DNA of 64,000 nt, taken from assembly GCA_934045905.1 (NCBI GenBank), contig OW203767.1, forward strand, positions 25,180,785 through 25,244,784, written 5' to 3'. This document shows, piece after piece, positions 45,001-56,939 of this stretch (position 1 is the stretch's first letter; every line of letters begins with the position of its first letter). The notes below the pieces were generated by a model. That model saw only the letters and a list, made by a program, of their open reading frames with translations. It was not told the origin of the DNA and ran no database searches. Made by a program: the position numbers and the translations under genes. Origin of the DNA: Leuctra nigra (lineage: Eukaryota; Arthropoda; Insecta; Plecoptera; Leuctridae).

Positions 45001-45925
45001 GTTTACTTATATCTATTTTAAAGTATAAAGTGGTGAATTTAGCGTCATTTAGCATATTTATGACGTCATTTCCGGTATAGGTCATAAAATGTGTGACGTC
45101 ATTTCCGGTTTCGATATTTGAATCATCAAATATTACTGATTACATAAAGTTGACCGTCTAAATCGTTTAGCGCTGGTTTTGTTCTAATCTGTTTAGCCGT
45201 TTTTGAGACATGATGTCACTTCCGGTTTCAAAATGGCGGCTTCCGGTTGGTTTTATAACAAGTCAAATGAAATATCAAAAGTACAAACGTTACATAAATA
45301 TCAAGACAATCGGATCAACAGTTGTTGCTGAAATGCAAATCGATGTATATTAAATTTCATGACGTCATTTCCGGTTTATTTAAAATAATGTTCAGTCTTT
45401 TGATATTGATAATCCATATAGATGACCGTCTAAAACGATTGGCGCAAATTTCGTTCCGATCGGTCCAACCGTTGACGAGATATGACGTCACTTCCGGTTT
45501 CAAAATGGCGGCACAAAAAATTCATGGGGACAAGGTTAAATCAGACGCCAAAAGTGCACACGTGGTAAAAATGTGAGATCAATCGGTTCAGCCGCTTAGG
45601 CTGTGGCCTGTTTACCGGATTTGAGCTCCAGCCTACTACTACTAAGATTATTATTATGAAAACCGCCCTAAAACACAGTTTTCACGGCCCTCTAGCGCGC
45701 AAAGGGCGTAACCTATTGTTCCCAAATTTAGTATATGTTGTAGGGTGGGCCATAGCTCGAAATTAAGATATTTCGCAACAATGTGAGATTTCTCAATTTT
45801 AAGATCCAGTAGGCCGAAAATGCCACTTTGATGCTTACAGTAAAAGTGGGTTTGCTCCAGCCTTTATATGAGAGTGTGCGCGCGCCGTACGACTTGGCTG
45901 GCGTGGAGCGACCGCTCCACTAGAT
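45001..45925 (-). mobile_element. Right part of the CRE/ETS long-TIR repeat
   Basis: Ends CGTACGACTTGGCTGG...GAGCGACCGCTCCACTAGA, the inverse of the 16052 terminus. It includes CRE/ETS blocks at 45060, 45094, 45360 and 45483 and CAAAATGGCGGC near 45230 and 45500. Collinear (inverted) with 16052-16560. No ORF. Confidence 0.6.
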
Positions 45926-45929
45926 TAAT

Positions 45930-48900
45930 GTCTTTCATTCTCAATTATTTGATATAATCTAGAAATGTTTAATTATTTAATTCTTTCATACTGTTAAATA
46001 TGTTATGTAATTTTCTTTAAATTGATTTGGTATTCCGTGTATTTCGCAATTTGCATGTGCTGCAAACTGACAATAAAATAAAAAATAAAAAATAAGCAAT
46101 GTCTTAACAAACGCTGTAGCATTTTCAGGGTATTGAATTTGGGAAATGCATAATTTCATTTGCTGTCCGGGTGTTGTATTTTAATTAGTTAAATTAAGTT
46201 AACTTCCATACGAACGGAAATTAAAGTGGCCAACTAACAAATGTGATATGGCATACGTTTTTGTAACGAGTATGATTGGATGATGATGATGAAGGAGTCA
46301 AAGGATAAAAGGTCGAAGAAAGGAAGCCTTTTGTGAATTTGAGTATTCTTCTTTACTGACAGAAACCAAGGAAAACCATTGGTCAGAAATGTCGTCCTCT
46401 AGAATCAAACCCAGATCTCCTGAGCACTACAAAAGAAACCGTAACTCGTTCTATTTATAGGTGAATGTGTAAGCAAATAACATTAATAAACTTAATAATT
46501 AGAAAGGAAAAATCATTTACGAATAACGATAAAATTTTATAAATACTCGTATTAAATACGAGTGTTTACTGAATGGAATTCTATTAATTTAATTTTAATT
46601 AAAATACAACATAGTTATTATCAATGTCATTCAAACGCATTCATTATAAATTTTAAACTGCATCCCACAAATGCCACCATTTGTTGTGAGTACTAGAAAA
46701 TTAATGCTGTTTATTTTCAATAATGTTGAAACATTTAAATGTATTTAACTCGATTGTAAAACGACCGTAGAATAAATTCGATACCTGTAAAGGTAATTGA
46801 AGTGTTTATTTTGTGACCCCGCTGACCTTTCCAACCAAATTGAAAACGCCTACACCGAAAGATCGCTCGACTCACAAATATATCTCCACGATATTTAGTG
46901 GTATTTTAATTGCAATTTTCTGATAGATGTCAAATGAAACATGTTGAAATTCTCTTTGGTTTGTATCGGTTTCCAGAGAGCCGGGTTAACGCAATGAGGT
47001 AATGGACTGGAACTCACTGGCTATATTTTCATTCAATCCGATTCGAATAATGGGATTGATGTATTGGGGAAAGGGAAGTAAGGGGAATGGAGGTCGTAAT
47101 TTTGGTTAAAATCTGTTCAATTATTGTATAGAATCGATTTGAGGGGATTTTTTATTTGTCAGTTAAATTGAATGGGGATTAGTAACTAGTAGGTAACGAT
47201 ATTTTTAATTGTTTCATTTCAGATAATTGAGGTATTACGAGTTATTGATTAACAACAAAAATTACCTGTATAAAAACATCTGTGAGGTCTAATTATGCCT
47301 GCAATCTGCTTGAAATTCGGATTACTTTTGTTTTTTTAAAAGAGATTTTGTCCGAGAAGCAAGCTACTCGTGCTCAAGTTATGTTCTGTGACATCTCAAA
47401 AATACTAGTTTTGAGATAAATCGATTGTTAGATATTTTTTATCAAAGGCTGTGTGTCCTTCTGTGATACTTTGGACATAAATGACACAATAAGATTTGAA
47501 CAGAACTGGATAGAGCACGAATCCAGTGAAATATTATTTCAACATTGCTCTTTGCTTTGATGTCACAGAATAGAACTCGGACATCTTCACTTAAATTCTT
47601 GTATTTTGCAGGACTATCTGATGACAAATACATTGAACGACAACAACTGGAAACTGGAAAGCAGCAAGTTGTATTTGCATCTGTTCCGTGAGGATTATCA
47701 ACAAATATTCATTCCCGGGATTGAAGAATAGAAAATAGTTTTTTGTTCCACTACGAATAGCAGCAATGATCATTTGCTCTAGTTCCTTTTTCTTCCATTC
47801 CGCGTCACCACTAACAAGGCTTTGAACCTGCAATTCGGATGGCAACGTTCCATTCCCGCGGCGGACCATCTTGACTGGGGTATTTCGTGATTTCTCTTAG
47901 TCGAGAGACAAAATACTGGAACTCCTCCCCTGCTTCCATCTTTCCCGTATCATAATAATCATCTTTCAATCATCCCGATCAATCTCCATTAGGTCAAAGC
48001 CTGAAGATAATCTCATTTTATAGCGGATTATTTGATAACTATTTTGTGTAGAAATTGATGAAACGGTAATTTGTGAAAATGTCACGAGATTTCTACCGAA
48101 CTTCGGAGCAAAATTACTGAGTTTCTTGTATCAATACATTGTTTGGTGTTTCGTCGTTTCTTTTAGTTCGTTGATGGATGATTCATAAGCTTAATTCAAC
48201 TTTGTAGCTGTGCCATCATAATAATTTTACACAATATAAAAAAAAGTAAAAAAAAAGTAAAAGTAAAAAGGATAATATAAAAGTACTGTAAATGAGAATG
48301 GTATTTTATATTGCAATGAATTACCATAAAAAAATCTTCTTTATATCAAACAAGAACTTGTGTGTGTTTGTGGCACAATTACAATTTTAATTCTTCATCA
48401 ACTGAAAAAAAAATTAAAATTATTTTACTTTTACAAATTATCTTACTTTTAATTACTAAACAATTGAAGTCTCTTAATTAATCACGTTTTTTCTACTTCT
48501 CATAGCTCGTAGAAAATCATGAATAGTAGCTGTTTATATTTTAGTTTTTAAAATATTTTTGTAGTGGTCTATCTTTACAAAAAAATCTTGGTAAACGAAT
48601 AGGGAAGTATTATTCTCATGTTTTTTTTTAAATCAGATACATTGTTTGACCTGTAAAATAACAAACAATAACAGAGATTCGAGCCAAAGGTTAAGAAATA
48701 TTGAACACATGTCTAACTTGTCAAAAGCAGGGTTTTCTCCTACGGGTTTCAAACTCATTTTTTCCCAGACACTTGCAAGTGATATGTATAATATGGTCGA
48801 TACAATACATCTCCGTACGTTCAAAGCACGTTTACGAGTTTTGTGCGAATCTCAAATTACTCACAGCACACTCAACTTCAAAACGACAAACAAATCCTCT

Positions 48901-50880
48901 CCATCAAAACTCTTTAAAAAACATATCAGCTCCATCTCTAATTATTCCCCATGTTGCCTGATTAGAAGTACGACTCTCATCGACACCGCATCAGTGACGA
49001 AGATGGAGTGAAACATGCAGAAATAGAATACCAAGTATCAACAGATTTCCATATCAAAGCAGCGCGACAACACATCGGTAGCTAGCAGAGACGCGATGAA
49101 TGTGTTTCCAAAAACAAAACAAATCCTCGGCCGAGAATTCAATGCATGCTTCATACATTTGCAACTTCTCTCATCCAACATCAGTAGACATTTCATGATG
49201 CATAGGCTGTTTTGTTAAGGTATGTTTATTCATAATGGATGGAATACTTCCGTTGAAGTACTGACAACTTATGATATTTTAAAATCAGTTGGCATGAGTT
49301 AGAAATAAACGAATGCTTCATTTCTCTTTATTTATACCTGCAGGTTGTTCTTTCATCTTGTATTAAAATGTCAGTCCGACTTTGTAGATGATCCATAGAC
49401 TCGTTATGTTCAGGTAGATGTATGTTTATGAATATGAAATTTCATTTCATTATGTGGCTGACAGCTAATGGTTTTAATTCAGTTAGAGTATTATTAAGTA
49501 TACGCAATCCGTGTGTGTATATTTACGTTAATAATACAAACGGTGATGTACATGTGGGTGTATTATTAGCAAAGCTCTTAAAACATGTGTGGTTAAGTTA
49601 AAACCCCGAACATTTGCTTTATTATTATGTTTTAATGAGTTAGGTAGTCACAATTTTACTAAACTTGATTAAGAATTAACAAACGATTTAAACAAAACAA
49701 TTATTGACAAAGTTATTAATGAAATACATGAAATGATAAATAAACACTCTGATAAAGATAATAAACCAATACCAAATTACCATTTTAGTAGGAATAATAA
49801 AAAGTAGACATATTAAACCATGTGTCTAAATTAAAGTTATTTTTACAAATGGTGTAATAGGTGGGATCATTATTGTCTATGTCAATGCTACCAACTGTCA
49901 TGTAAACGTCTTCAGTACTCGACGTGGTCTTTGAAAATAAATCGATGCATACTTCAAAAGCTCGATTCACACGGACGTTTCAAACTTACAAAGTTTCTTT
50001 AGATACCGAACATCCGTTCGAAAACTCTTGTGTGAACTGTGAAAACATAGAAATGCGAAAAAAAATTGAGCTCAGAACTTTACATTATCATCAAATATCA
50101 CAATAAAGCGTTCGTTTGTAACTCGAAAGCCGTGTGAACTCACAGATATATTAGGCATGCGAAATAAACGTCGAAGTCTATTTTGAAAACAAAGTTATAT
50201 CGACAGAAGTAACAGTTAAATATCAAATTATAACACGTTTATATTTTCCAATTCCACACAATCTGTTGATGGCACATACTACACCTAAACCCTAAATCCC
50301 CCCCCCCCCCTCCCTTCACCACATGTTGTCTTTACGGATGTTTTGTTTGCTCCATCGTCGCCCCCACCTACAGGGATGCTGCACTCGCCCTATACAATCA
50401 CCGACTCTCCTGTCCGAACCCTTTTTGTCCCCGACGTTATATTTGCAGCGCCGACAGGTTTATTGCTTATAGAGCAAACGAATTCAGTTCGTACGTATGT
50501 ATGGATACAGTTTCTGCAATTTGATTTATATTACAGGTAGGTCGTAGTTTATAACAATCTAATAAAACCCCTGGGTCCGTCTGACAAGGAGATTCTCTCT
50601 TCCAATTCGCTCTATCTCTCTCATGGTAAGGATTCCCTCTGACCCTCCCTCTCTCTCCCTCTGTTATATTGTGTTACTTGGTCCCTAGAGTTATAGGTCA
50701 CGTACAGAATGGGAGGCTGCAAAAACAATCGAGTATTGCTTTGATTATGGGGTTGTTGTCTATTTTTTGAGGAAAATATGAGATAAGAACTCGGACAGGG
50801 TTTTCCTTGGTGACCAGAGTTTTCTTTGCAACAATTGGCCCGGGAGAAGGAAAATTATCTGATTGCTAGTGGAGGAGCCG
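45930..50880. other. AT-rich stretch without supported gene
   Basis: Only weak items: a minus-strand frame at 47869-47591 (92 codons, good ATG context, GC-rich first 40 codons, no family recognised), a tRNA-like B-box remnant near 46400, and pyrimidine-rich tracts near 50290-50310 and 50600-50670. No splice-linked exons could be built. Confidence 0.3.
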
Positions 50881-50884
50881 TGTT

Positions 50885-51112
50885 TCAAGCAGCCGCAACG
50901 CATGGAGGTGTTGCGGGATGCATTCAGGCGCACTTTCAAGGTTTTTATGAGATTAATTGATGGATAACAACGGAGTTATTTTTATTCACTTCGATGCCTT
51001 TCAAACAATTTGACTTGTGGAAAATTATGCCAGATGTGAGCTGGTAAATACGGAGACGTGTGTAGAGCAACCCGCAATACATACATGTGTTGCGGGATGC
51101 ATTCAGGCGCAC
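50885..51112. repeat. Pair of direct repeats, GCGGGATGCATTCAGGCGCAC
   Basis: The segment GTGTTGCGGGATGCATTCAG occurs ending at about 50932 and again at about 51107, 175 bp apart. No other copy noticed. Confidence 0.6.
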
Positions 51113-51639
51113 CGGCAAATCCATATTTAATGATTTTACGCAACCAATTATGTTGACCTCATCATTCATTCGCAATGACCTAACAGTTAACCGGAATACT
51201 CCAAAACACAATTTAAAGTTTGTGTCAACAAAACACTTCGGGAAAATCACAACATTTCGATGATAACTAGTAGGTATTTAGCAAACATTAATTAATATAA
51301 TATCCTAAAGTTTAAACGTGACCTACTTAAAGTTTTAATCTACATTAAATAGCGTTTTGACTACTTTCTATACGTTCTATCATCACATGGTTGGTTCAAC
51401 CTACAAGTCGACCAGAGTCTTTCATCAGCTAATTGCTTTGACATGGTAATTACATCGTCGTTCAGGCAGTACTCGTCCTGCAACTACCTCGTCGTTGTCG
51501 CGTCGTTGTCGCGTCGTTGTCGCGTAATTACCCATTGCTGCATCGCTGACGTTGCGCTCGAGGCGTCAAGCTATTTGAATGAACAGTACGGTGATTGGCC
51601 AGCTCATGTCGTCGCGACTTATGTCGTCTCAATGAGATG

Positions 51640-52275
51640 TTATTGCATGGTGGTTAGATCATGTCGCCGCGACTTCTGTCGTCATAGGATAGAAAGAGTC
51701 TCGTTATTGGTCTACTTACTCGTTATTGGTTTTATCGTCTCTCAGGAGGGTCGTGATTGGTCAGATCATGTCGCCGTGACATTTGTCGTATCTCAGGAGG
51801 GTCGTGATTGACCAGATCATGTCGCCGCGACTTTGTCGTCTCTCAGGAGGGTCGTATTGGTCAGATTATGTCGCTGCGACTTTTGTCGTCTCTCAGGAGG
51901 GTCGTGATTGGATATATGTTGTCGCCGCGACTTTTATCGTCTCTCAGGAGGTCGTGATTGGTCAGATCATGTCGCCGCGACTTTTGTCGTCTCTCAGGAG
52001 GGTCGTGATTGGTCAGATGATGTCGCCGCGACTTTTGTCGTCTCTCAGGAGGGTCGTGATTGGTCAGATGATTTCGCTGCGACTTTGTCGTCTCTCAGGA
52101 GGGTCGTAATTGGTCAGATCATGTCGCTGCGACTTTGTCGTCTCTCAGGAGGGTCGTGATTGACCAGATCATGTCGCCGCGACTTTGTCGTCTCTCAGGA
52201 GGGTCGTGATTGGTCAGATCATGTCGCCGCGACTTTTGTCGTCTCTCAGGAGGGTCGTGATTGGTCAGATGATGA
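51640..52275. repeat. 51-bp minisatellite, about 11 units, each with an inverted CCAAT box
   Basis: The unit contains TCTCAGGAGGGTCGTGATTG then GTCAGATCATGTCGCCGCGA. Copies of TCTCAGGAGG start near 51730, 51791, 51841, 51891, 51941, 51991, 52043, 52094, 52142, 52193 and 52243. Units are 50 or 51 bp, so long chance frames arise (17-residue repeats such as SQEGRDWSDHVAATFV). Most units carry TGATTGGTCAG, an NF-Y-type site. Confidence 0.85.
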
Positions 52276-52484
52276 CACCACGCTCTTCTCCTTCTTCCCA
52301 GCGGGATGTGGGTCAGAGGTGCCATTACAACTCCCGAGGGGCCGATGGGAAGTGACGGGAATTGTCTTGTTAAAATGTTCCACGAAGTTCTCGAGAAAGA
52401 GTTATTTATTTCGTTGAACGAGGAAGTTGTTAGGACTTTCGAGTCGCAGAGGTGTTCGGAATCTACAGCTATGGTTTACTAAAA

Positions 52485-53808
52485 CTAGGAAAACGCTCAG
52501 TGTAACGCGTTGATGAGCGAGCACGGGTACGTGCAAATTCTCGAACCGGAAATGCGTACACAACGCACAGAAAACATATACATCCATATGGAATTGATTA
52601 TGATATCAACTTAAAAGTGTATGCTTTTCATCGAAACTTTAAAATAGCATCTAAGCACCTGGTTCATAAAGCAAATCAGAATCAATTTTCAATTGGCACT
52701 GGAAAACATTCATTTCGATACTTCATTACTGACAGATATTAAAAATGTAAATAACTTCATACGTTCTTAACTGATTGGGATGAAATTTTGTAAAATAAGA
52801 GACAATATTGGTCTTAATGATCATGCAAAATATGAGTTTGATCAGAATTATCGAAGACCGTTTTCATTTTTCAGCCTATCAGGAGATATTTATTTAAATT
52901 TTAACCAATGAATCTGAGTAACGCGTTGATGAGCGAGCACGGATACGCGCAACACCTCGAACCGAAATTCTGTCTATCGAAAATGTCATTAAAAGCCAAT
53001 AATTCTAAAATTTCGCCACAGATTTGTATAGAAATCTCAAAACATTCCTAAAATATTGGTCCAAATAACCATGCAAAGCTTTAAGTTGATCAATTGAACC
53101 TTTATGATTGAACTGTTCCGTGTTAATTTTCAAAAATCACAGGATCTCCTTCAAAAAATATACCTGAGACCACTCATATGATATAAGTGTGTCTACACAA
53201 TATCAGATCGACTGTTGAACGGTCATTATCAGTTTCATTTGCGTTTGAAAGTTTCTGCTCTAACTACCTTGCCTTGAACTGAAGAGTCGAAGTCGCCGTG
53301 AATTTGACAGCCAACACGCTAATAGTCCGTAAAATGTCAATAACGTTTGGATTTAAACACAGATTAGTATGAAAATTGTCAAAAATGCAGATAATGTTGG
53401 ACCCAACCATCATGCGAAGTTAAAGTTGATCGTTCAATCGGTTATAGTTTAAATTTCTAAAAACACAGGAAAGATGGTTTTAAATTTTAACCAATGGGAG
53501 GATTTGGCTGAAACTTTGTTTGATTGGGTACAATGTTGGGGGTAATGACTTGTCAAAATTTTAATTTGATCAAAACAACCAATCGAAAGTTAATTTTTTT
53601 TAAATTTGAACCAATCAATGGATTTCAAAAAAATTAGGGTCTGCAACAATCAGAAATGTTACGTACATGTGTGCAAAATTTCAGCTCGATCGAAGAAAAA
53701 CTCTGACCTGTATATCGTCAGTAACAGAAAAAAAAAAAAACAAACAAAAAAAAAACAGAGGTCCGTGCCAAAAGAGCCAAATGGAGACGCTCGCTTCGCT
53801 CGCTCAAT
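52485..53808 (-). mobile_element. Two fused Helitron-like copies
   Basis: CTAG at 52485-52488 with AAAACGCTCAGTGTAACGCG starts a 3' end. A second 3'-end signature (AACGCGTTGATGAGCGAGCA) lies at about 52920. The unit finishes with the 5' signature GCTCGCTTCGCTCGCTCAAT at 53808. One 3' part appears joined to a nearly complete second copy. Confidence 0.6.
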
Positions 53809-54284
53809 AAATAACTGGGAAACAAACTGCTACTTTTAGCTTGTTGGAGTTTTCGAGAAACTCGGAAAAGAAAATACACGCTGTAGATTGTGGTAGATGC
53901 AGACATTCTATCGCTTATTATTATTCTATCACCTATAACGAAGAGCTATACAGCTACAATTTGAATGAGATGGCTTCATTCAGGTTTCTTCACTTGCTTC
54001 ATGTTATGGGAATTCAATACATATTTCACAGAATATACTGTGACTTCTTGTGTTATAGAATAATGATGTTTTTTAACATCGTGACATACTGTGCGATTTT
54101 ATTGTGGGACATTTCCTTCGTGAATCATTGTATTTTTAAAGAACCTGATTGTTCGAGCTTTGAAATTGGAGTCGTCCGTTTTATGTCATAATGAAAAGAA
54201 AATATGAGAAAAATGAATGCAGCTAAAAGCTGCATTCATTATTCTCTGCATTTTTTGGCTACTTCAGTTAGCAATTAAAACATA

Positions 54285-55524
54285 ATAGACCATGAGCCAG
54301 CCGTAGTGGACCCTCCCCCCCCCTGCTCCCTGAGATCTGAAAGTGGTTTTGGGTACCTCAAGGTACGCACATTACACTTTCACTTGTTTGACATCTGCCC
54401 GGTGGTGGAACCCAGGGGGGCGCAAAGGGTGATTTTTGGGGTATTTTGTCACACGTTTTATTTTTTTGTGGGCTAATGGAACCTGATAATTACAATCAGT
54501 TTGCATATTTGAATGAAGGTTGACATAAGTAATTATATCCATATTTGTTTGTAAGGGCAATACCCTTAAAACAAAATTTTTGATTTTTTGGAAGTCAAGG
54601 GGGGAATTACCCAAAAATGTTTTTTTGGTAGTCAATCGATTCGTATTTAAAAGTTGTTCATGAATGTATTCTATCAATTTTGCAAAATTTTGTGTTTACA
54701 ACCTGTTTTAACGGGATTAAGAGTCTCTTATGGGTTTATAATGTTATATACCTATTTGATTTTTTTTAGGGTCAAAAGTTAAAATTTAATCAAATGTTTT
54801 TCAACATTATTACTTGGTATGACATAAGTCAATATATTTATATATTTTTGTTGAAGTGAAACCATTATTTATAAAATTTTGACAATATTAACTTTTTTAA
54901 TGGTAATTTTCTAAATTTTTTTAAACATTTTAAAAATAGTGGGTTTGCCTCAACAAAAATATGTAAATATATTAACGTATGCCATACCAATTAATAGTAT
55001 TGAAAAAAAAATTATAAAATATTAACTTTGACCCTAAAAAATCAAATATTTAACATTATAAGCCCATAAGAGACACTTAATCCCGTTAAAACAGGTTGTA
55101 AACACAAAATTTTGCAAAATTGATGGAATACATTCATGAACAACTTTTAAATACGAATTGATTGACTACCAAAAAAACATTTTTGGGTAATTCCCCCCCA
55201 ACTTCCAAAAAATCCAAAATTTTGATTTAAGGGTATTACCCTTACAAACAAATATGGATATAATTACTTATGTCAACCTTCATTCAAATATGCAAACTGA
55301 TTGTAATTATCATGTCCCGTTAGCCCACAAAAAAATAAAACGTGTGACAAAATACCCCAAAAATCACCCTTTGCGCCCCCCTGGGGGGTTGTTCAACCAC
55401 CGGGCAGATGTCAAACAAGTGAAAGTGTAATGTGCGTACCTTGAGGTACCCAAAACCACTTTCAGATCTCATGGAGCAGGGGGGGGGGGGGGGGAGGGTC
55501 CACTACGGCTGGCTCATGGTCTAT
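54285..55524. mobile_element. 1.24-kb near-perfect palindromic element
   Basis: Starts ATAGACCATGAGCCAGCCGT and ends with its inverse. Arms of about 600 bp match almost throughout and meet near 54905; they include GGTACCTCAAGGTACGCAC and GGGGCGCAAAGGGTGATTTT. TA is present at both edges. Frames inside are chance. A transcript would fold into a very long hairpin. Confidence 0.8.
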
Positions 55525-55529
55525 AAGTT

Positions 55530-55970
55530 ATATTGAACCAAAACTCGCCTCATGTACATATTTTCTAATTTCAGAAAGGGTGAAAAGCACTAATCAGTTT
55601 GAAAAAAGTATAACTACCTACATTTTTAAATCAAGATAACTGATTCATTTTCTACACGAGAGCAATTATTTTAAGAAATAATAATATGCGTTTCCCTATT
55701 ATGACCAAAATTGTTTCGGATTAGGCGAGTTTTGAGTATTATCAAATTTGGTAATTTTAAATAGGTTAACTTATCGAATATCGATATTTGAATTTCTAGC
55801 TTTATTTTGAAATAATTTGTTAAACTTTCCAAAATACGATAAAATTACAATAAAATACTTAAACAAATAATATAAATGAGGAGAATTTTGAAAATCAATT
55901 TTTATGTGCACAATGAGAGTTTTGCTTCTCTAGGACATGACGTAGATTCTACATAAATACGAATCAGACA
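55530..55970. other. AT-rich spacer, no feature seen
   Basis: Between the palindrome and a SINE fragment. No ORF or repeat terminus recognised. Confidence 0.4.
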
Positions 55971-55974
55971 ACAT

Positions 55975-56100
55975 GTTGGCTCAGAATAAAGCTCTGAACT
56001 TTCACTCCGGAGGACCCGGGTTCAATTCAAGGCAGGATTTTCTGACTGATGTTTGTTCGTGCCCGTGGATCCTTTAGTCGAGAGGCACATACAGGATTCG
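55975..56100 (+). mobile_element. tRNA-derived SINE fragment
   Basis: Has GACCCGGGTTCAATTCAAGG (B-box like) and CCGTGGATCC, CGAGAGGCAC in order, matching the inverse of 31200-31310. Confidence 0.4.
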
Positions 56101-56212
56101 TTCCCTACTAAAGAACCACAACCGCCTCCTTCCCACTTGCCAACCTTACCTATTCTTCATCGTCATAAAAATTATAATAAACACACATAACTCCACATTA
56201 TATCCTTATTAA

Positions 56213-56929
56213 ATAATTTTGTGTGTACTTATTGATAACCATGCCATACACAATCCCTGAAAAAATTAAACACTTCTCGTGTCTAGTTTCTGAGATAATT
56301 TGAGTTATCTCCCCCATGTTATCTTATGGCAGCCAAGTAAAATCGTGTCATTTTTAAGCTAAAATGGAGTTCTAATCTTTTTGTATCGTTAGATTTTAAC
56401 AAAAAAACTTTTTTTCTGGTAGACATATGGACATACTATCAGGAAAAAAATTGAAAACAATACCAACGTGTGCTATTTTAAAAGTTATTAACCAAATTCG
56501 AAATTATTTCCCTATACCTCCCATGTTAAGTGGCGCGATCACTCGATATGTCTTTTGAGAATGATCAAAACCTTAGCATGGGAGGTATAGGAAATCATTT
56601 CGAATTTAGTTAATAACTTTTAAAATAGCACTCGTTGGTATTGTTTTCAATTTTTTCCTGATAGTATGTCCACATGTCTACCAGAAAAAAAGTTTTTTTG
56701 TTAAAATCTAACGATACAAAAAGATTAGAACTCCATTTTAGCTTAAAAATGACACGATTTTACTTGGCTGCCATAAGATAACATGGGGGAGAAAACTCAA
56801 ATTATCTCAGAAAGTAGACACGAGAAGTGTTTAATTTTTTCAGGGATTGTGTATGGCGTGATTAGCAATAAGTACACACAAAATTATGAAGATCTGAGAC
56901 TATAAAATCGATCGATCCAGCGTCCTTAA
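56213..56929. mobile_element. Palindromic MITE, TTAA family (left end truncated)
   Basis: Arms of about 310 bp mirror each other around 56540 (AAGTTATTAACCAAATTCG and inverse; GGCAGCCAAGTAAAATCG and inverse). The right edge reaches TTAA at 56926-56929. The centre contains TGGCGCGATCACTCGATATG, a terminus of the same family, suggesting two joined copies. Confidence 0.65.
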
Positions 56930-56939
56930 TGTGTCTGGA

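Noticed and set aside
47591..47869. 92-codon minus-strand frame starting MVRRGNGTLPSEL
   Set aside because: Good start context and composition for about 40 codons, but no homology that I recognise and no convincing donor; kept only as a remark.
51640..52275. CRISPR array
   Set aside because: Repeats are contiguous without unique spacers, and the context is an insect genome.
51443..52417. Long frames with 17-residue repeats
   Set aside because: Result of a minisatellite unit of 51 bp; several units are 50 bp and break the frame, and all strands and frames show similar peptides.
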